Notes: generated by a model not told the origin, from the sequence alone. Counted from the stretch's first letter, positions 15,298 through 23,249 are shown. The stretch is DNA of 64,000 nt from Faecalibacterium duncaniae (GCF_010509575.1 NZ_CP048437.1:1240001-1304000), one strand, 5' to 3'. Made by a program: numbers and translations.

Positions 15298-16581
15298 ATG
15301 GCAGCACAAACCAATTTTATCGATATCGCCACCATCTGGCTCCATGCGGGCAAGGGCGGCGATGGCGCAGTGAGCTTCCATCGTGAGAAGTTCGTGGCCG
15401 CTGGCGGCCCGGACGGCGGTGATGGCGGCCGCGGCGGTGACATCATCTTTGTGGTGGATGATCATCTTTCCACCCTGATGGACTTCCGCTACAAGCGCAA
15501 GTACACTGCCCCCGAGGGCGGCAAGGGCGGCGCAAGCCTCTGCCACGGCAAGAATGCCGAAAACCTCATCATCAAGGTGCCGCTGGGCACCGTGATCAAG
15601 GACGCGGAGAGCGGGCTGGTCATCGCGGACCTGTCCGACCACACCCCCGTCACCATCGCAAAGGGCGGCCGCGGCGGCTATGGCAACGCACATTTTGCAA
15701 CGCCTACCCGCCAGATCCCCAAGTTTGCCAAGCCCGGTATGCCCGGCGAGGACATCCAGGTGACGCTGGAGCTGAAGCTGATTGCTGATGTGGGCCTGAT
15801 CGGCTTCCCCAATGTGGGCAAGTCTACCCTCATCTCTACCATCAGCGCGGCCAAGCCCAAGATCGCGAACTATCACTTCACCACGCTGGTGCCCACCCTG
15901 GGTGTCGTGTCGGTGGGTGAGGGTGCCGGCTTTGTCTGCGCCGACATCCCCGGCCTGATCGAGGGTGCCAGCGAGGGTGTCGGTCTGGGCCACGACTTCC
16001 TGCGCCATGTGGAGCGCTGCCGCCTGCTGCTGCATGTGGTGGATGTCTCCGGCAGCGAGTGCCGTGAGCCGGTGGAGGACTTTGAAAAGATCAACGAGGA
16101 GCTGGCAAAGTTCAGCCCCGAGCTGGCACAGCGCCCCCAGATCGTGGTGGGCAACAAGTGCGACCTGGCCACCGAGGAGCAGATCGAGAGCTTCCGCAGC
16201 TATGTGGAGGGCAAGGGCCTGACCTTTGTGCCCATCTCTGCCGCCACCATGCAGGGCGTGCGGGAGCTGCCGGGCCTGGTCTACAACCGCCTGAAGGATA
16301 TCCCGCCGGTGCCCGTGTTCACCCCCGAGTACAAGAAGCCCGAGCCCAAGGCCAACGACCGTGCTTATACCATCCAGCGGCTGGAGGCCCATGTGTGGAG
16401 CATCGACGCGCCCTGGCTGGAGTATATCCTGGCCGGCAGCAATGTGGATGACTACGAGAGCCTGCAGTATTTCCAGCGTCAACTGGACGAGAGCGGCATC
16501 CTGACCGAACTGGTGGAAAAGGGCGTGCAGGAGAACGACACCATCCTCATTGGTGAATATCAGTTCGATTATATCTTCTAA
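15298..16581 (+). CDS. obgE: Obg family GTPase
   Basis: 427 residues in the three-domain layout of Obg: a glycine-rich N-terminal Obg fold (AGKGGDGAVSFHREKF, GGPDGGDGGRGGD), a G domain (GFPNVGKSTLIS, DIPGLIEGASEG, VGNKCDL) and a C-terminal OCT domain. Obg binds the 50S subunit and helps its assembly, and it links ribosome state to growth and stress. The ATG at 15298 follows AGGAGGGG. An in-frame extension upstream runs through the repeat and is not part of the gene. The rplU-rpmA-obg order is conserved in bacteria. Confidence 0.96.
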   Translation: MAAQTNFIDIATIWLHAGKGGDGAVSFHREKFVAAGGPDGGDGGRGGDIIFVVDDHLSTLMDFRYKRKYTAPEGGKGGASLCHGKNAENLIIKVPLGTVIKDAESGLVIADLSDHTPVTIAKGGRGGYGNAHFATPTRQIPKFAKPGMPGEDIQVTLELKLIADVGLIGFPNVGKSTLISTISAAKPKIANYHFTTLVPTLGVVSVGEGAGFVCADIPGLIEGASEGVGLGHDFLRHVERCRLLLHVVDVSGSECREPVEDFEKINEELAKFSPELAQRPQIVVGNKCDLATEEQIESFRSYVEGKGLTFVPISAATMQGVRELPGLVYNRLKDIPPVPVFTPEYKKPEPKANDRAYTIQRLEAHVWSIDAPWLEYILAGSNVDDYESLQYFQRQLDESGILTELVEKGVQENDTILIGEYQFDYIF

Positions 16582-16603
16582 AGGAAAGGTTTCAGCTCTG
16601 TCC

Positions 16604-16842
16604 AACCTCTCCGTCATCATCGCTTCGCTCGATGCCACCTCCCCTAGTAGGGGAGGCCTTGGCATATCGTCGCATTTTCGAGTGTTGGCGCTTCGCTACT
16701 TTTGGCCCTGCTGCCGTCGTTTTTTGCCTTGCGGCAGATGATGGTTTTGGAGCCATAGGCGATGATAGCGAAAAATGAATCTTCTGCCAAAGGCTCCCCT
16801 ACTAGGGGAGCTGTCACGGCGTTAGCCCGTGACTGAGAGGTT
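16604..16842. repeat. dispersed palindromic repeat, full copy (about 240 bases)
   Basis: Ends AACCTCTCCGTC and GACTGAGAGGTT. Two inner hairpins have the core CTCCCCTAGTAGGGGAG, one near each end, and a middle shared with the copies at 50.1 and 63.7 kb (for example GGAGCCATAGGCGAT, GCGAAAAATGAA). No ORF is convincing in it. It sits in the obgE-mrnC gap. Confidence 0.8.
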
Positions 16843-16892
16843 GAATGAAGAATCACCTGATCGGGAGGACAGAGACGAAGGGTATTACTACG

Positions 16893-17297
16893 ATGAACGA
16901 ATCGGAAACCATCGACCCCCGTGAGCTGAATCCGCTGGCGCTGGCCTTTGTGGGGGACAGCGTGCTGGAACTGCTGGTGCGCACCCGTCTGGCACGGCAC
17001 CACCGGATGTCCGCAGGCAAGCTCAATGTGGAAAAGGTCAAGTATGTCTCTGCCCGGGCACAGTTCCGGGAGGAGCAGCTGTTGGAGCCGCTCTTCACAG
17101 AGGAGGAGCTGGCCGTGTTCAAGCGGGGCCGCAACGCCAGCAAGGCCAGTGTGGCCAAGCACGCTTCCCCCGAGGAATACCGCGCTTCCACCGGCTTTGA
17201 GTGCCTGCTGGGCTGGCTCTACCTCACCGGGCAGATGGCCCGTGTGGAAGAGCTGTTCGATGCCCTGTGGCAGCAGTTTGACCCGAACCAGAAATAA
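16893..17297 (+). CDS. mrnC: Mini-ribonuclease III
   Basis: 134 residues: an RNase III catalytic domain without the double-stranded-RNA-binding domain. LALAFVGDSVLELLVRTRL holds the acidic catalytic Asp/Glu, and the second acidic element is TGFECLLGWLYLTG. Mini-III matures 23S rRNA in Firmicutes. I chose the ATG at 16893 (AAGGG ten bases upstream); an earlier ATG at 16845 lies just behind the palindromic repeat and would add 16 unrelated residues. It is followed by a strong terminator. Confidence 0.92.
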   Translation: MNESETIDPRELNPLALAFVGDSVLELLVRTRLARHHRMSAGKLNVEKVKYVSARAQFREEQLLEPLFTEEELAVFKRGRNASKASVAKHASPEEYRASTGFECLLGWLYLTGQMARVEELFDALWQQFDPNQK

Positions 17298-17303
17298 AAC
17301 GCG

Positions 17304-17360
17304 AAAGCCCGCTGCTTTCCGCACTGGAAAACAGTGCAGGGAAGGCAGCGGGCTTTCTTA
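17304..17360. terminator. terminator between convergent mrnC and the small minus-strand gene
   Basis: AAAGCCCGCTGC and GCAGCGGGCTTT arms with an inner GCACTG/CAGTGC stem, followed by TCTTA on the plus strand. It probably serves both converging genes. Confidence 0.85.
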
Positions 17361-17367
17361 TGCGGTG

Positions 17368-17523
17368 TTACTTCTTGTTCTTGGCACCCTCGTCGTCAGC
17401 ACCCTTGGTATACTGGTTGGGGTGCTTGTGCTCGTTGGTGGTCTGATTGGTGGTGCGGTTCTGGCTCTGGTTCTTGCAGTTGTTCGTGCGGTTTTCGGTG
17501 CGATTCTCGCTGTGGTCCTTCAT
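17368..17523 (-). CDS. small Asn-rich hydrophilic protein (51 aa)
   Basis: A 51-residue frame with a good ribosome site (AAGGAG, nine bases before ATG at 17523). It is highly polar, about a quarter Asn with Thr, Gln and Lys, in a loose N-R-T-x-N-x repeat (for example ENRTENRTNN, NQSQNRTTNQTTNEHK), and ends in Lys. It has no signal peptide or membrane segment and no homologue that I can name. The strong ribosome site and convergent terminator argue that it is expressed. It faces mrnC and is divergent from rsmF. Confidence 0.6.
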   Translation of the reverse strand: MKDHSENRTENRTNNCKNQSQNRTTNQTTNEHKHPNQYTKGADDEGAKNKK

Positions 17524-17612
17524 GGTTCGTTACTCCTTTCGTGAGGGGGCTTTCCCTCACAGCCTTAGTTTTGCCGCGAACGGCGGCTTTATTCATGGGA
17601 GGATAAGCTTTC

Positions 17613-19157
17613 ATGCCTACGGAATATTTTGAGCGCCGGGAGCGCGCTCTGCTGGGCGACCGGTTCGATGCTCTCTATGCCGCCCCGCAGGAGACTGCTG
17701 CCCGGGGCGTGACGGTCTCGGCCCTGCGTGCTGCGCCGGAGCAGTTTGCCGCGCAGGCAGATTTTCCGGTGGAGCCCTCGCCCTTCTGCAAGGCGGGCTT
17801 TGTGGTGCAGGACCCCGCCTTCAAGCCCGGGCGGCACCCCTACCACCATGCGGGCGTGTTCTACTCGCAGGAGCCTTCCGCTTCCAGTGCCGCGCCCCTG
17901 CTGGGGGTCCGGCCCGGGATGCGGGTGCTGGATACCTGCGCGGCCCCCGGCGGCAAGAGCAGCCAGCTGGCGGCAGCGCTGGGCGGGCAGGGGCTGCTGG
18001 TGAGCAACGAGTTCGTTGCCGCCCGCGCCGAGGTGCTCCGGAGCAATCTGGAGCGGATGGGCGTGCCCAACGCCGTGGTGCTGAACGAGGACACCGGCCG
18101 CATTGCCGCTGCTCTGCCGGAGTTTTTTGACCGTGTTCTCGTGGATGCGCCCTGCTCCGGCGAGGGGATGTTCCGCAAGGAAGCCGTGGCTGTGACCCAG
18201 CATTGTGAAGCGCTGGTAAAGCAGTGCGCCGCACTGGGGGCACAGATCCTGGACAACGCAGCGGCCTGCCTGGCCCCCGGCGGCGAGATGATCTACTCCA
18301 CCTGCACCTTTGCCCCGGAAGAGGACGAGGGACAGGTGGCGGCGTTTTTGCAGCGCCACCCGGAGTTCACGCTGGCCGATGTGTTCGGCAATGTGGATTA
18401 CAGCTTTGGCAGCCCGGGTGAGGCAAACCGCACCGGCGGCCTGCCGCTGGATGTGAGCAAAGTGCGCCGGATCTGGCCCTGTCAGGGCGGCGAGGGGCAT
18501 TTTATTGCCCGTCTGGTCAAGGCTGGCACGCCGCGGGCGCTGCCTGCCCCCGGAACCTATACGGCAGAGGAAGAGCTCTGGCTGGCTGCTGCCGCAGAGC
18601 AGAGCAAAAAGCAGAAGGGAAGCAAGGGCGGCAAGCCTGCCAAGGCCCCGGATGCCCGCAGTGCCCGCCGGGAGAGCAGCCGTGCCCTGCGGGAGGCGGT
18701 GCAGGGCCGCAGCGCCCGCAGCCGGGATGCCGGGACAGGGGAGGCCACCCCGGCCCAGAGCCTTGCTGCATGGCAGGAGTTTGCCCGGCAGTATTTCCCG
18801 GCGCTGGCGGACCGCCCTGCCGTGGTGCATGGCGGCAGCGTTCTGCTGCCCGTGCCCTTCCCGCAGACGGGACTGCATGTCCTGCGGGCGGGGGTGTTCG
18901 TGGGCAGCGTGCAGAAGGGCCGTTTTGTGCCGGAGCACCACCTGTTCACGGCATTCGGCGCGCTCTGCACCAACCGTGAAGCACTGACTCTTGCCGACCC
19001 GCGGGTAACGGAGTACCTTTCCGGCCGTGAGATCGCCGCGGACACTGCCGCCGATGGCTGGTGCTGCGTGACCGTGGATGGCTGCCCCATGGGCGGCGGC
19101 AAGGTGTCGGGCGGACGGGTCAAAAACCATTACCCCAAGGCCCTGCGGTTGCTGTAA
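17613..19157 (+). CDS. rsmF: 16S rRNA m5C methyltransferase, RsmF/YebU-like
   Basis: 514 residues. An N-terminal NOL1/NOP2/Sun methyltransferase binds SAM (LDTCAAPGGKSSQLAAAL) and carries the two conserved cysteines of m5C enzymes, in VDAPCSGEGMFRKE and in IYSTCTFAPEEDEGQV. The C-terminal third is an RsmF-type RNA-binding domain ending VKNHYPKALRLL. A low-complexity basic linker (about residues 330-385, rich in Lys, Ala, Arg, Ser) joins them and is longer than usual. It methylates a cytosine of 16S rRNA; the exact position is inferred from family naming only. Confidence 0.9.
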   Translation: MPTEYFERRERALLGDRFDALYAAPQETAARGVTVSALRAAPEQFAAQADFPVEPSPFCKAGFVVQDPAFKPGRHPYHHAGVFYSQEPSASSAAPLLGVRPGMRVLDTCAAPGGKSSQLAAALGGQGLLVSNEFVAARAEVLRSNLERMGVPNAVVLNEDTGRIAAALPEFFDRVLVDAPCSGEGMFRKEAVAVTQHCEALVKQCAALGAQILDNAAACLAPGGEMIYSTCTFAPEEDEGQVAAFLQRHPEFTLADVFGNVDYSFGSPGEANRTGGLPLDVSKVRRIWPCQGGEGHFIARLVKAGTPRALPAPGTYTAEEELWLAAAAEQSKKQKGSKGGKPAKAPDARSARRESSRALREAVQGRSARSRDAGTGEATPAQSLAAWQEFARQYFPALADRPAVVHGGSVLLPVPFPQTGLHVLRAGVFVGSVQKGRFVPEHHLFTAFGALCTNREALTLADPRVTEYLSGREIAADTAADGWCCVTVDGCPMGGGKVSGGRVKNHYPKALRLL

Positions 19158-19179
19158 ACCGGCCTGAAAAGCCGGTTTT
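19156..19179 (+). terminator. intrinsic terminator after rsmF
   Basis: AAACCGGC and GCCGGTTT arms around a seven-base loop. It begins in the stop codon of rsmF. Confidence 0.7.
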
Positions 19180-19214
19180 CCAACACGAACAAGCGAAAAA
19201 CACGCCCGGAGCCC

Positions 19215-19243
19215 TTGAATGGGATTCGTGATTGTGCTACAAT
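19215..19243 (+). promoter_or_regulatory. promoter of yebC
   Basis: TTGAAT and TACAAT spaced by 17 bases. Confidence 0.65.
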
Positions 19244-19335
19244 AATAGAGTTAGATTTTGTGTGCTGCCACAAGCGGGCGACCACAGCCCGTCTGCCCGC
19301 AGGCGGAGATTTCGATAAAACTTTAGGAGGTTCCC

Positions 19336-20073
19336 ATGTCTGGACATAGCAAATGGAACAACATTAAGCGCAAGAAGGAAAAGACCGATGGCGCAAGAGC
19401 AAAGGTCTTTACCAAGATCGGCCGCGAGATCAGCGTTGCCGTCCGTGACGGCGGCCCCAACCCGGCTTCCAACAGCAAGCTGGCAGACCTGATCGCCAAG
19501 GCAAAGCGCATGAGCGTGCCCAACGATAACATCCAGCGCATCATCAAGAAGGCTGAGGGCGGTGACAAGACCGAGTTCGAGGCCATCACCTACGAGGGCT
19601 ACGGCCCTGGCGGCGTTGCTGTCATGGTCGAGACCCTGACCGACAACCGCAACCGTACCGCTGCCGACCTGCGCCACTACTTCGACAAGAACGGCGGCAA
19701 CCTGGGCGCTATGGGCTGTGTGGCCTTCCTGTTCAGCCAGAAGGGTGTCATTGACATCTCTCTGGAGGACAAGGATGCCGATGAGGCCATGATGGATGCT
19801 CTGGATGCCGGTGCCGAGGACTTTGATGCAGGCGAAGAGGCTGCTGAGATCACCACCGATCCCGAGAACTACTCCGCTGTGGTCAAGGCCATGGAAGAGA
19901 AGGGCTACGAGATCCTGAGCGACGACCTGGCCATGGTCCCCATGACCACCACCCGTCTGACCGACCCCGATCAGCTCAAGGCAATGGGCAAGCTGCTGGA
20001 TGCCCTGGAGGACAACGACGATGTCCAGAACGTCTGGCACAGCCTCGAGAACGAAGAGGACCTGCCGGAATAA
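19336..20073 (+). CDS. yebC: YebC/PmpR/TACO1 family protein
   Basis: 245 residues, standard length, opening MSGHSKWNNIKRKKEK and with the family block YEGYGPGGVAVMVE, LTDNRNRTAADLRH. Members act in the cytoplasm as translation factors that help ribosomes through difficult stretches such as proline runs, and some were first described as regulators. AGGAGG precedes the ATG. It has its own promoter and terminator. Confidence 0.95.
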   Translation: MSGHSKWNNIKRKKEKTDGARAKVFTKIGREISVAVRDGGPNPASNSKLADLIAKAKRMSVPNDNIQRIIKKAEGGDKTEFEAITYEGYGPGGVAVMVETLTDNRNRTAADLRHYFDKNGGNLGAMGCVAFLFSQKGVIDISLEDKDADEAMMDALDAGAEDFDAGEEAAEITTDPENYSAVVKAMEEKGYEILSDDLAMVPMTTTRLTDPDQLKAMGKLLDALEDNDDVQNVWHSLENEEDLPE

Positions 20074-20110
20074 GGTGTATCTGCGCCTGCTGACTCTGTA
20101 ATAGAAAATC

Positions 20111-20156
20111 AAAGCGCTGCCCCCTGTGAAAAAACTCAGAGGGCGGCGCTTTTTTG
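20111..20156 (+). terminator. intrinsic terminator after yebC
   Basis: AAGCGCTGCCCCCT and AGAGGGCGGCGCTT arms followed by a T run. Confidence 0.85.
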
Positions 20157-20165
20157 CTTTGCGGA

Positions 20166-20194
20166 TTGCGCGGCGGGGGCAAATATGGTACAAT
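20166..20194 (+). promoter_or_regulatory. promoter of the PASTA pseudokinase gene
   Basis: TTGCGC and TACAAT spaced by 17 bases, 37 bases before the ATG. Confidence 0.55.
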
Positions 20195-20231
20195 GATTTG
20201 AAACAGACCACGAAGAAACGAGGTGGCGCAC

Positions 20232-21956
20232 ATGGAAGCAAAACGCATCTGCCCGTACTGCATGGGTGAGCTGGAGAGCCGGGTGTCGGTGTGCCCGCAC
20301 TGCGGCGGGGTACTGGCCGGGCGCAACCCGGCGGGCAGCCTGCCGGTGGGCACGCTGTTGGCCGGACGGTATACCGTGGGCGAGATGCAGAGCATCGACG
20401 GCGAGGGCATCCTGTACCGGGGCGTGGAGAACGTCGGGCGGTTCCGGGTGACCATCAAGGAGTATATGCCCCTGACGCTGTCGGCGGAGCGGGGCACGGA
20501 CGCGCTGCTCCGGCCCAAGCTGGGCAGCGAGGTGCTGTTCAAGACCACCCGGATGGACTTTGCCGATCTCTACCGCTCCATCCAGCGCATCACCCCCGCA
20601 AACGGTCTGGAGGCTGTACTGGACGTGTTCGAGGAGAACAACACCGTCTACGCTGTGATGGAAAACCCCGGCGGCATCCCGCTGCAGCAGTGGCTGGATG
20701 AGCGCCCTAGCCCGGTTTCAGCGGAGACGGCCCGCAATATGCTGCAGCCTGTGTTTGACGGCGTGGCGGCCATGCATCAGGTGGGGCTGGTGCACCGGGG
20801 CATCTGCCCGGAAAACATCCGGGTGCTGGAAAACGGCCGGGCACGCCTGACGGGCTACGCCACCGTGGGGCTGCGCACGGCGGGCAGCGGCCTGCACGAG
20901 CAGCTGTACGAGGGCTACTCGGCACCGGAGCAGTATTCCACCACCGAATTCGAGGGCCGTTACACCGACGAATACAGCCTTGCCGCCGTGGTCTACCGGA
21001 TGGTCTGCGGGCAGAGCCCTGTTCCTGCGGCACAGAGGCTGGTGTCGGACTCCAACCCCCGCGCCCGCACGCTGGAACGGGCGGTGCCGGAGTATGTTTC
21101 GGATGTGCTTTGGATGGGCTTGCAGCTCAGTCCTGCCGAGCGCATCCAGACTGTGCCCCAGCTGTTCCGGGCACTGAGCAGCCAGGAGTATACCACGGAG
21201 CTTACCCAGACTCTGCAGCAGGCCGCGCCGCGCCCTCAGTCCACCGAGGAGGAGGAACGGAAAAAGCATATCCTCAGCCTGCGCAACCTGCTGGCGGCCA
21301 TCCTGATCCTGCTGGCCATCCTGACATTGCTCATCGTGTGGGGGCTGGTGAATCAGGGGCTGCACACCGCAAAGCCTGCGGAATCCACCCCGGCCTCCGA
21401 ACCGGCCAGCTCGCTGGTGACAGAGCCGGTGAATCTGGCCCCTGACTTTGTGGGGATGAACTACGATTCGCAGGTGCGCAACAACAACAGCTATGCCGGG
21501 GATTACCTGTTCTATGTGACCATGGAATACAGTGATACTGTGGAAAAAGGCAAGATCATCCGTCAGACCCCTGAAGCCGGAGAGGTCATCGAAAAGGGCA
21601 GCACCATCGATCTGGTGGTCAGCCGCGGCCCGCAGATGGTGGAGATGCCCAACGTGGCAGGCTTTACCCGGGACGGCGCGGAGCAGCAGCTGGCGCAGGT
21701 GGGGCTGAATGCGAGCTTCTATCCCATTTATAACGATGGCTCTTATGTTTCGGGCTGTGTGGCCTATTGCAGCGAGGAGCCCGGTGCCATGGTGGAGGTC
21801 GGCTCGACCATCATCGTCTATATGGCGGCAGAGGTCGAGGCCGAGGTGCCCGCCACCCCGCCCGAGACCACGACCCCTTCTGCCGGTACCACACCGTCTG
21901 CCGCGCAGACGGAGCCGCCGACCGGTGGGGCCGGTACCGAAAACGATACGGATTGA
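20232..21956 (+). CDS. zinc-ribbon, pseudokinase, membrane-anchored PASTA protein
   Basis: 574 residues. Order: a double-CxxC zinc ribbon (CPYC...CPHCGG, 7-25), a serine/threonine-kinase-like domain (about 40-320), one membrane helix (about 350-373), then an outer region with PASTA repeats (MNYDSQVRNNN..., MVEMPNVAGFTRDGA) and a Thr/Pro-rich end. The kinase core is damaged: the HRD catalytic loop reads HRGICPEN (188-195), so the catalytic Asp is lost, and the DFG site reads LTGYAT; the strand-3 lysine (VTIKEY) is kept. It is thus a predicted pseudokinase that may sense cell-wall fragments by PASTA and signal without phosphorylation. The ATG at 20232 is preferred over the GTG at 20223 by ribosome-site spacing. 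A second copy of the tail lies downstream. Confidence 0.85.
   Translation: MEAKRICPYCMGELESRVSVCPHCGGVLAGRNPAGSLPVGTLLAGRYTVGEMQSIDGEGILYRGVENVGRFRVTIKEYMPLTLSAERGTDALLRPKLGSEVLFKTTRMDFADLYRSIQRITPANGLEAVLDVFEENNTVYAVMENPGGIPLQQWLDERPSPVSAETARNMLQPVFDGVAAMHQVGLVHRGICPENIRVLENGRARLTGYATVGLRTAGSGLHEQLYEGYSAPEQYSTTEFEGRYTDEYSLAAVVYRMVCGQSPVPAAQRLVSDSNPRARTLERAVPEYVSDVLWMGLQLSPAERIQTVPQLFRALSSQEYTTELTQTLQQAAPRPQSTEEEERKKHILSLRNLLAAILILLAILTLLIVWGLVNQGLHTAKPAESTPASEPASSLVTEPVNLAPDFVGMNYDSQVRNNNSYAGDYLFYVTMEYSDTVEKGKIIRQTPEAGEVIEKGSTIDLVVSRGPQMVEMPNVAGFTRDGAEQQLAQVGLNASFYPIYNDGSYVSGCVAYCSEEPGAMVEVGSTIIVYMAAEVEAEVPATPPETTTPSAGTTPSAAQTEPPTGGAGTENDTD
21576..21649 (+). repeat. 74-base direct repeat, copy 1 (inside the PASTA coding region)
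   Basis: Identical at every base to 22674-22747. It encodes AGEVIEKGSTIDLVVSRGPQ and a few more residues of the PASTA region. Confidence 0.95.
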
Positions 21957-21960
21957 ACGC

Positions 21961-21995
21961 AAAGCGGCCTGCCGGAGAGGGCGGGCCGCTTTTTT
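21961..21995 (+). terminator. intrinsic terminator after the PASTA gene
   Basis: AAGCGGCC and GGGCCGCTT arms followed by T. Its left arm is copied again at 22661-22683. Confidence 0.8.
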
Positions 21996-22018
21996 GATGA
22001 GAACGCTTGAAGAAAATG

Positions 22019-22050
22019 AATGATTCTGATAGAATTATATTAGAATCATT
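22019..22050 (+). promoter_or_regulatory. operator of the Phd/ParE-type module
   Basis: AATGATTCT and AGAATCATT form a nine-base inverted repeat around an AT-rich centre, 16 bases before the antitoxin start. This is the expected place for autorepression by the antitoxin-toxin complex. Confidence 0.65.
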
Positions 22051-22065
22051 TAGGGGGTGCGCACT

Positions 22066-22332
22066 ATGATTATTAAGTCGTCTACGGCGCTTCGCAATGA
22101 CTACGGTTCCATTTCAAATCTGGCGCACGGAGCGGGCGAGCCAATCTACATTACAAAAAATGGAGAGGGTGACCTTGTTGTGATGAGCATTGAAGCATTC
22201 GAACAGCGGGAAGAGGCGTTGAAACTCCGGGCAAAGCTGGAAGCAGCGGAACAGGGAAGGCTTGCTGGTGCTCCGGCTTACACGCTGGAGGATTCCAGAA
22301 AACGGCTGGAGGAGATCTATCGTCGTGGCTAA
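22066..22332 (+). CDS. type II antitoxin, Phd/YefM family
   Basis: 88 residues. The N-terminal half has the Phd/YefM DNA-binding fold (SSTALRNDYGSISNLAH, PIYITKNGEGDLVVMS, AFEQREE). The C-terminal helix (LEDSRKRLEEIYRRG) would wrap the toxin. ATG at 22066 with GGGGG eight bases upstream. It overlaps the toxin start by eight bases, as is common in such pairs. It neutralises the ParE/RelE-type toxin and represses its own operon. The module sits between two copies of a 23-base sequence. Confidence 0.85.
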   Translation: MIIKSSTALRNDYGSISNLAHGAGEPIYITKNGEGDLVVMSIEAFEQREEALKLRAKLEAAEQGRLAGAPAYTLEDSRKRLEEIYRRG

Positions 22333-22660
22333 GATCGAAATTCTGGAGTCGGCACAGCGGGAACTGGAAGCGATCGCAGAGCTTCACATGAATCTGGTAG
22401 GGCCGAATTCTGCCCGAAAAATCACGGATCGGATCTTGGATTCTCTTTCGCGGTTGGAACGTTTCCCGCTGTCGGGTTCGCTTCCAAGAGATGCCGAACT
22501 GCTGAAAAGCGGCTATCGCTATGTGATCGCCGGGCAGTATCTCTGCGTCTATCGGCTGATTGTGGATACTGTGTTCGTCTACCATATCGTGCATGGTGCA
22601 AGTAATTACCCTGTTTTGTTCAAACGGCTGCTGCAAGAAGAATTGAAGAGAGAAGATTGA
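22325..22660 (+). CDS. type II toxin, RelE/ParE superfamily
   Basis: 111 residues from a GTG at 22325, overlapping the antitoxin. It carries the ParE/RelE fold: AKIEILESAQRELEAIAELH, then FPLSGSLPRDAELL, GYRYVIAGQYLCVYRL and VYHIVHGASNYPVLFKRLL. Pairing with a Phd-type antitoxin is usual for both RelE (mRNA cleavage on the ribosome) and ParE (gyrase inhibition) branches, and I cannot tell which applies. Its stop merges into the start of the downstream chimeric repeat. Confidence 0.85.
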   Translation: MAKIEILESAQRELEAIAELHMNLVGPNSARKITDRILDSLSRLERFPLSGSLPRDAELLKSGYRYVIAGQYLCVYRLIVDTVFVYHIVHGASNYPVLFKRLLQEELKRED

Positions 22661-22683
22661 CGCAAAGCGGCCTGCCGGAGAGG
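22661..22683 (+). repeat. 23-base direct repeat flanking the toxin-antitoxin module (second copy)
   Basis: It repeats 21958-21980 exactly (CGCAAAGCGGCCTGCCGGAG and three more bases), that is the left arm of the terminator after the PASTA gene. Its last ten bases (GCCGGAGAGG) are also the first ten of the 74-base repeat, so this is a chimeric join. Confidence 0.9.
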
Positions 22684-23045
22684 TCATCGAAAAGGGCAGC
22701 ACCATCGATCTGGTGGTCAGCCGCGGCCCGCAGATGGTGGAGATGCCTAATGTCATAGGCGTTCCGCAAAATGACGCAATTGAGAGGATACAGAAAGCAG
22801 GACTGATTCCCAGCTGCTTTATGGTCGTCAATGATGGCTCCCTTGTGGCTGGGTGTGTGGTTTCCTGCGGTGAGGATGCAGGCACCATGGTGGAAGCCGG
22901 AAGTGTAATCACTGTGTATATCGCCGCCGACCCCAGTGTGGAGATCACCACCGAACCGCCCGCCGCCTCCGATTCCGGCAGCGGCGAAAGCGCTTCCTCT
23001 TCGGGGGAGACCGCGCCGGACGATACGGTGTATGATACGGACTAA
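22674..23045 (+). pseudogene. second PASTA C-terminal tail, without the rest of its gene
   Basis: In frame from the 74-base repeat it reads VIEKGSTIDLVVSRGPQMVE, PNVIGVPQNDAIERIQKAGL and on to a Ser/Thr/Pro-rich end (SGETAPDDTVYDTD), parallel to the end of the upstream pseudokinase protein but clearly diverged after the identical 74 bases. There is no ribosome site before the possible GTG at 22713. It is an alternative tail, or the leftover end of a former second gene, and is probably silent. A terminator follows. Confidence 0.7.
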
Positions 23046-23057
23046 GATTCATCGAGC

Positions 23058-23126
23058 GGCTGTTGCACAACTCCCTCAGGCACGGCTCCGCCGTGCCCGA
23101 AGGAGTCAGCAACAGCCCTCTTTTTT
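23058..23126 (+). terminator. terminator after the orphan PASTA tail
   Basis: GGCTGTTGC and GCAACAGCC form the outer arms and GGCACGG and CCGTGCC the inner arms, followed by CTCTTTTTT. Confidence 0.85.
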
Positions 23127-23198
23127 GCGTCTTTTTATCCAAACAGAACAACCAACATTCTATATTTTTGTGATAATTGCTGAATTTTTTAAAAAACC

Positions 23199-23229
23199 TT
23201 GATTATTTTAATGGGGGGGGGGGTATAAT
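23199..23229 (+). promoter_or_regulatory. promoter with an 11-G tract in the spacer, probably phase-variable
   Basis: TTGATT (23199-23204) and TATAAT (23224-23229) are separated by 19 bases, of which the last eleven are all G (23213-23223). Slippage by two G would give the optimal 17-base spacer. It drives the c-di-GMP riboswitch leader. Confidence 0.75.
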
Positions 23230-23249
23230 GAACTAAAGACCATGCAAAA

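Noticed and set aside
23213..23223. The G11 tract as an assembly or base-calling artefact
   Set aside because: Not fully excluded, but its exact place between -35 and -10 elements and the intact riboswitch downstream make a biological tract more likely; exact length should be treated as uncertain.
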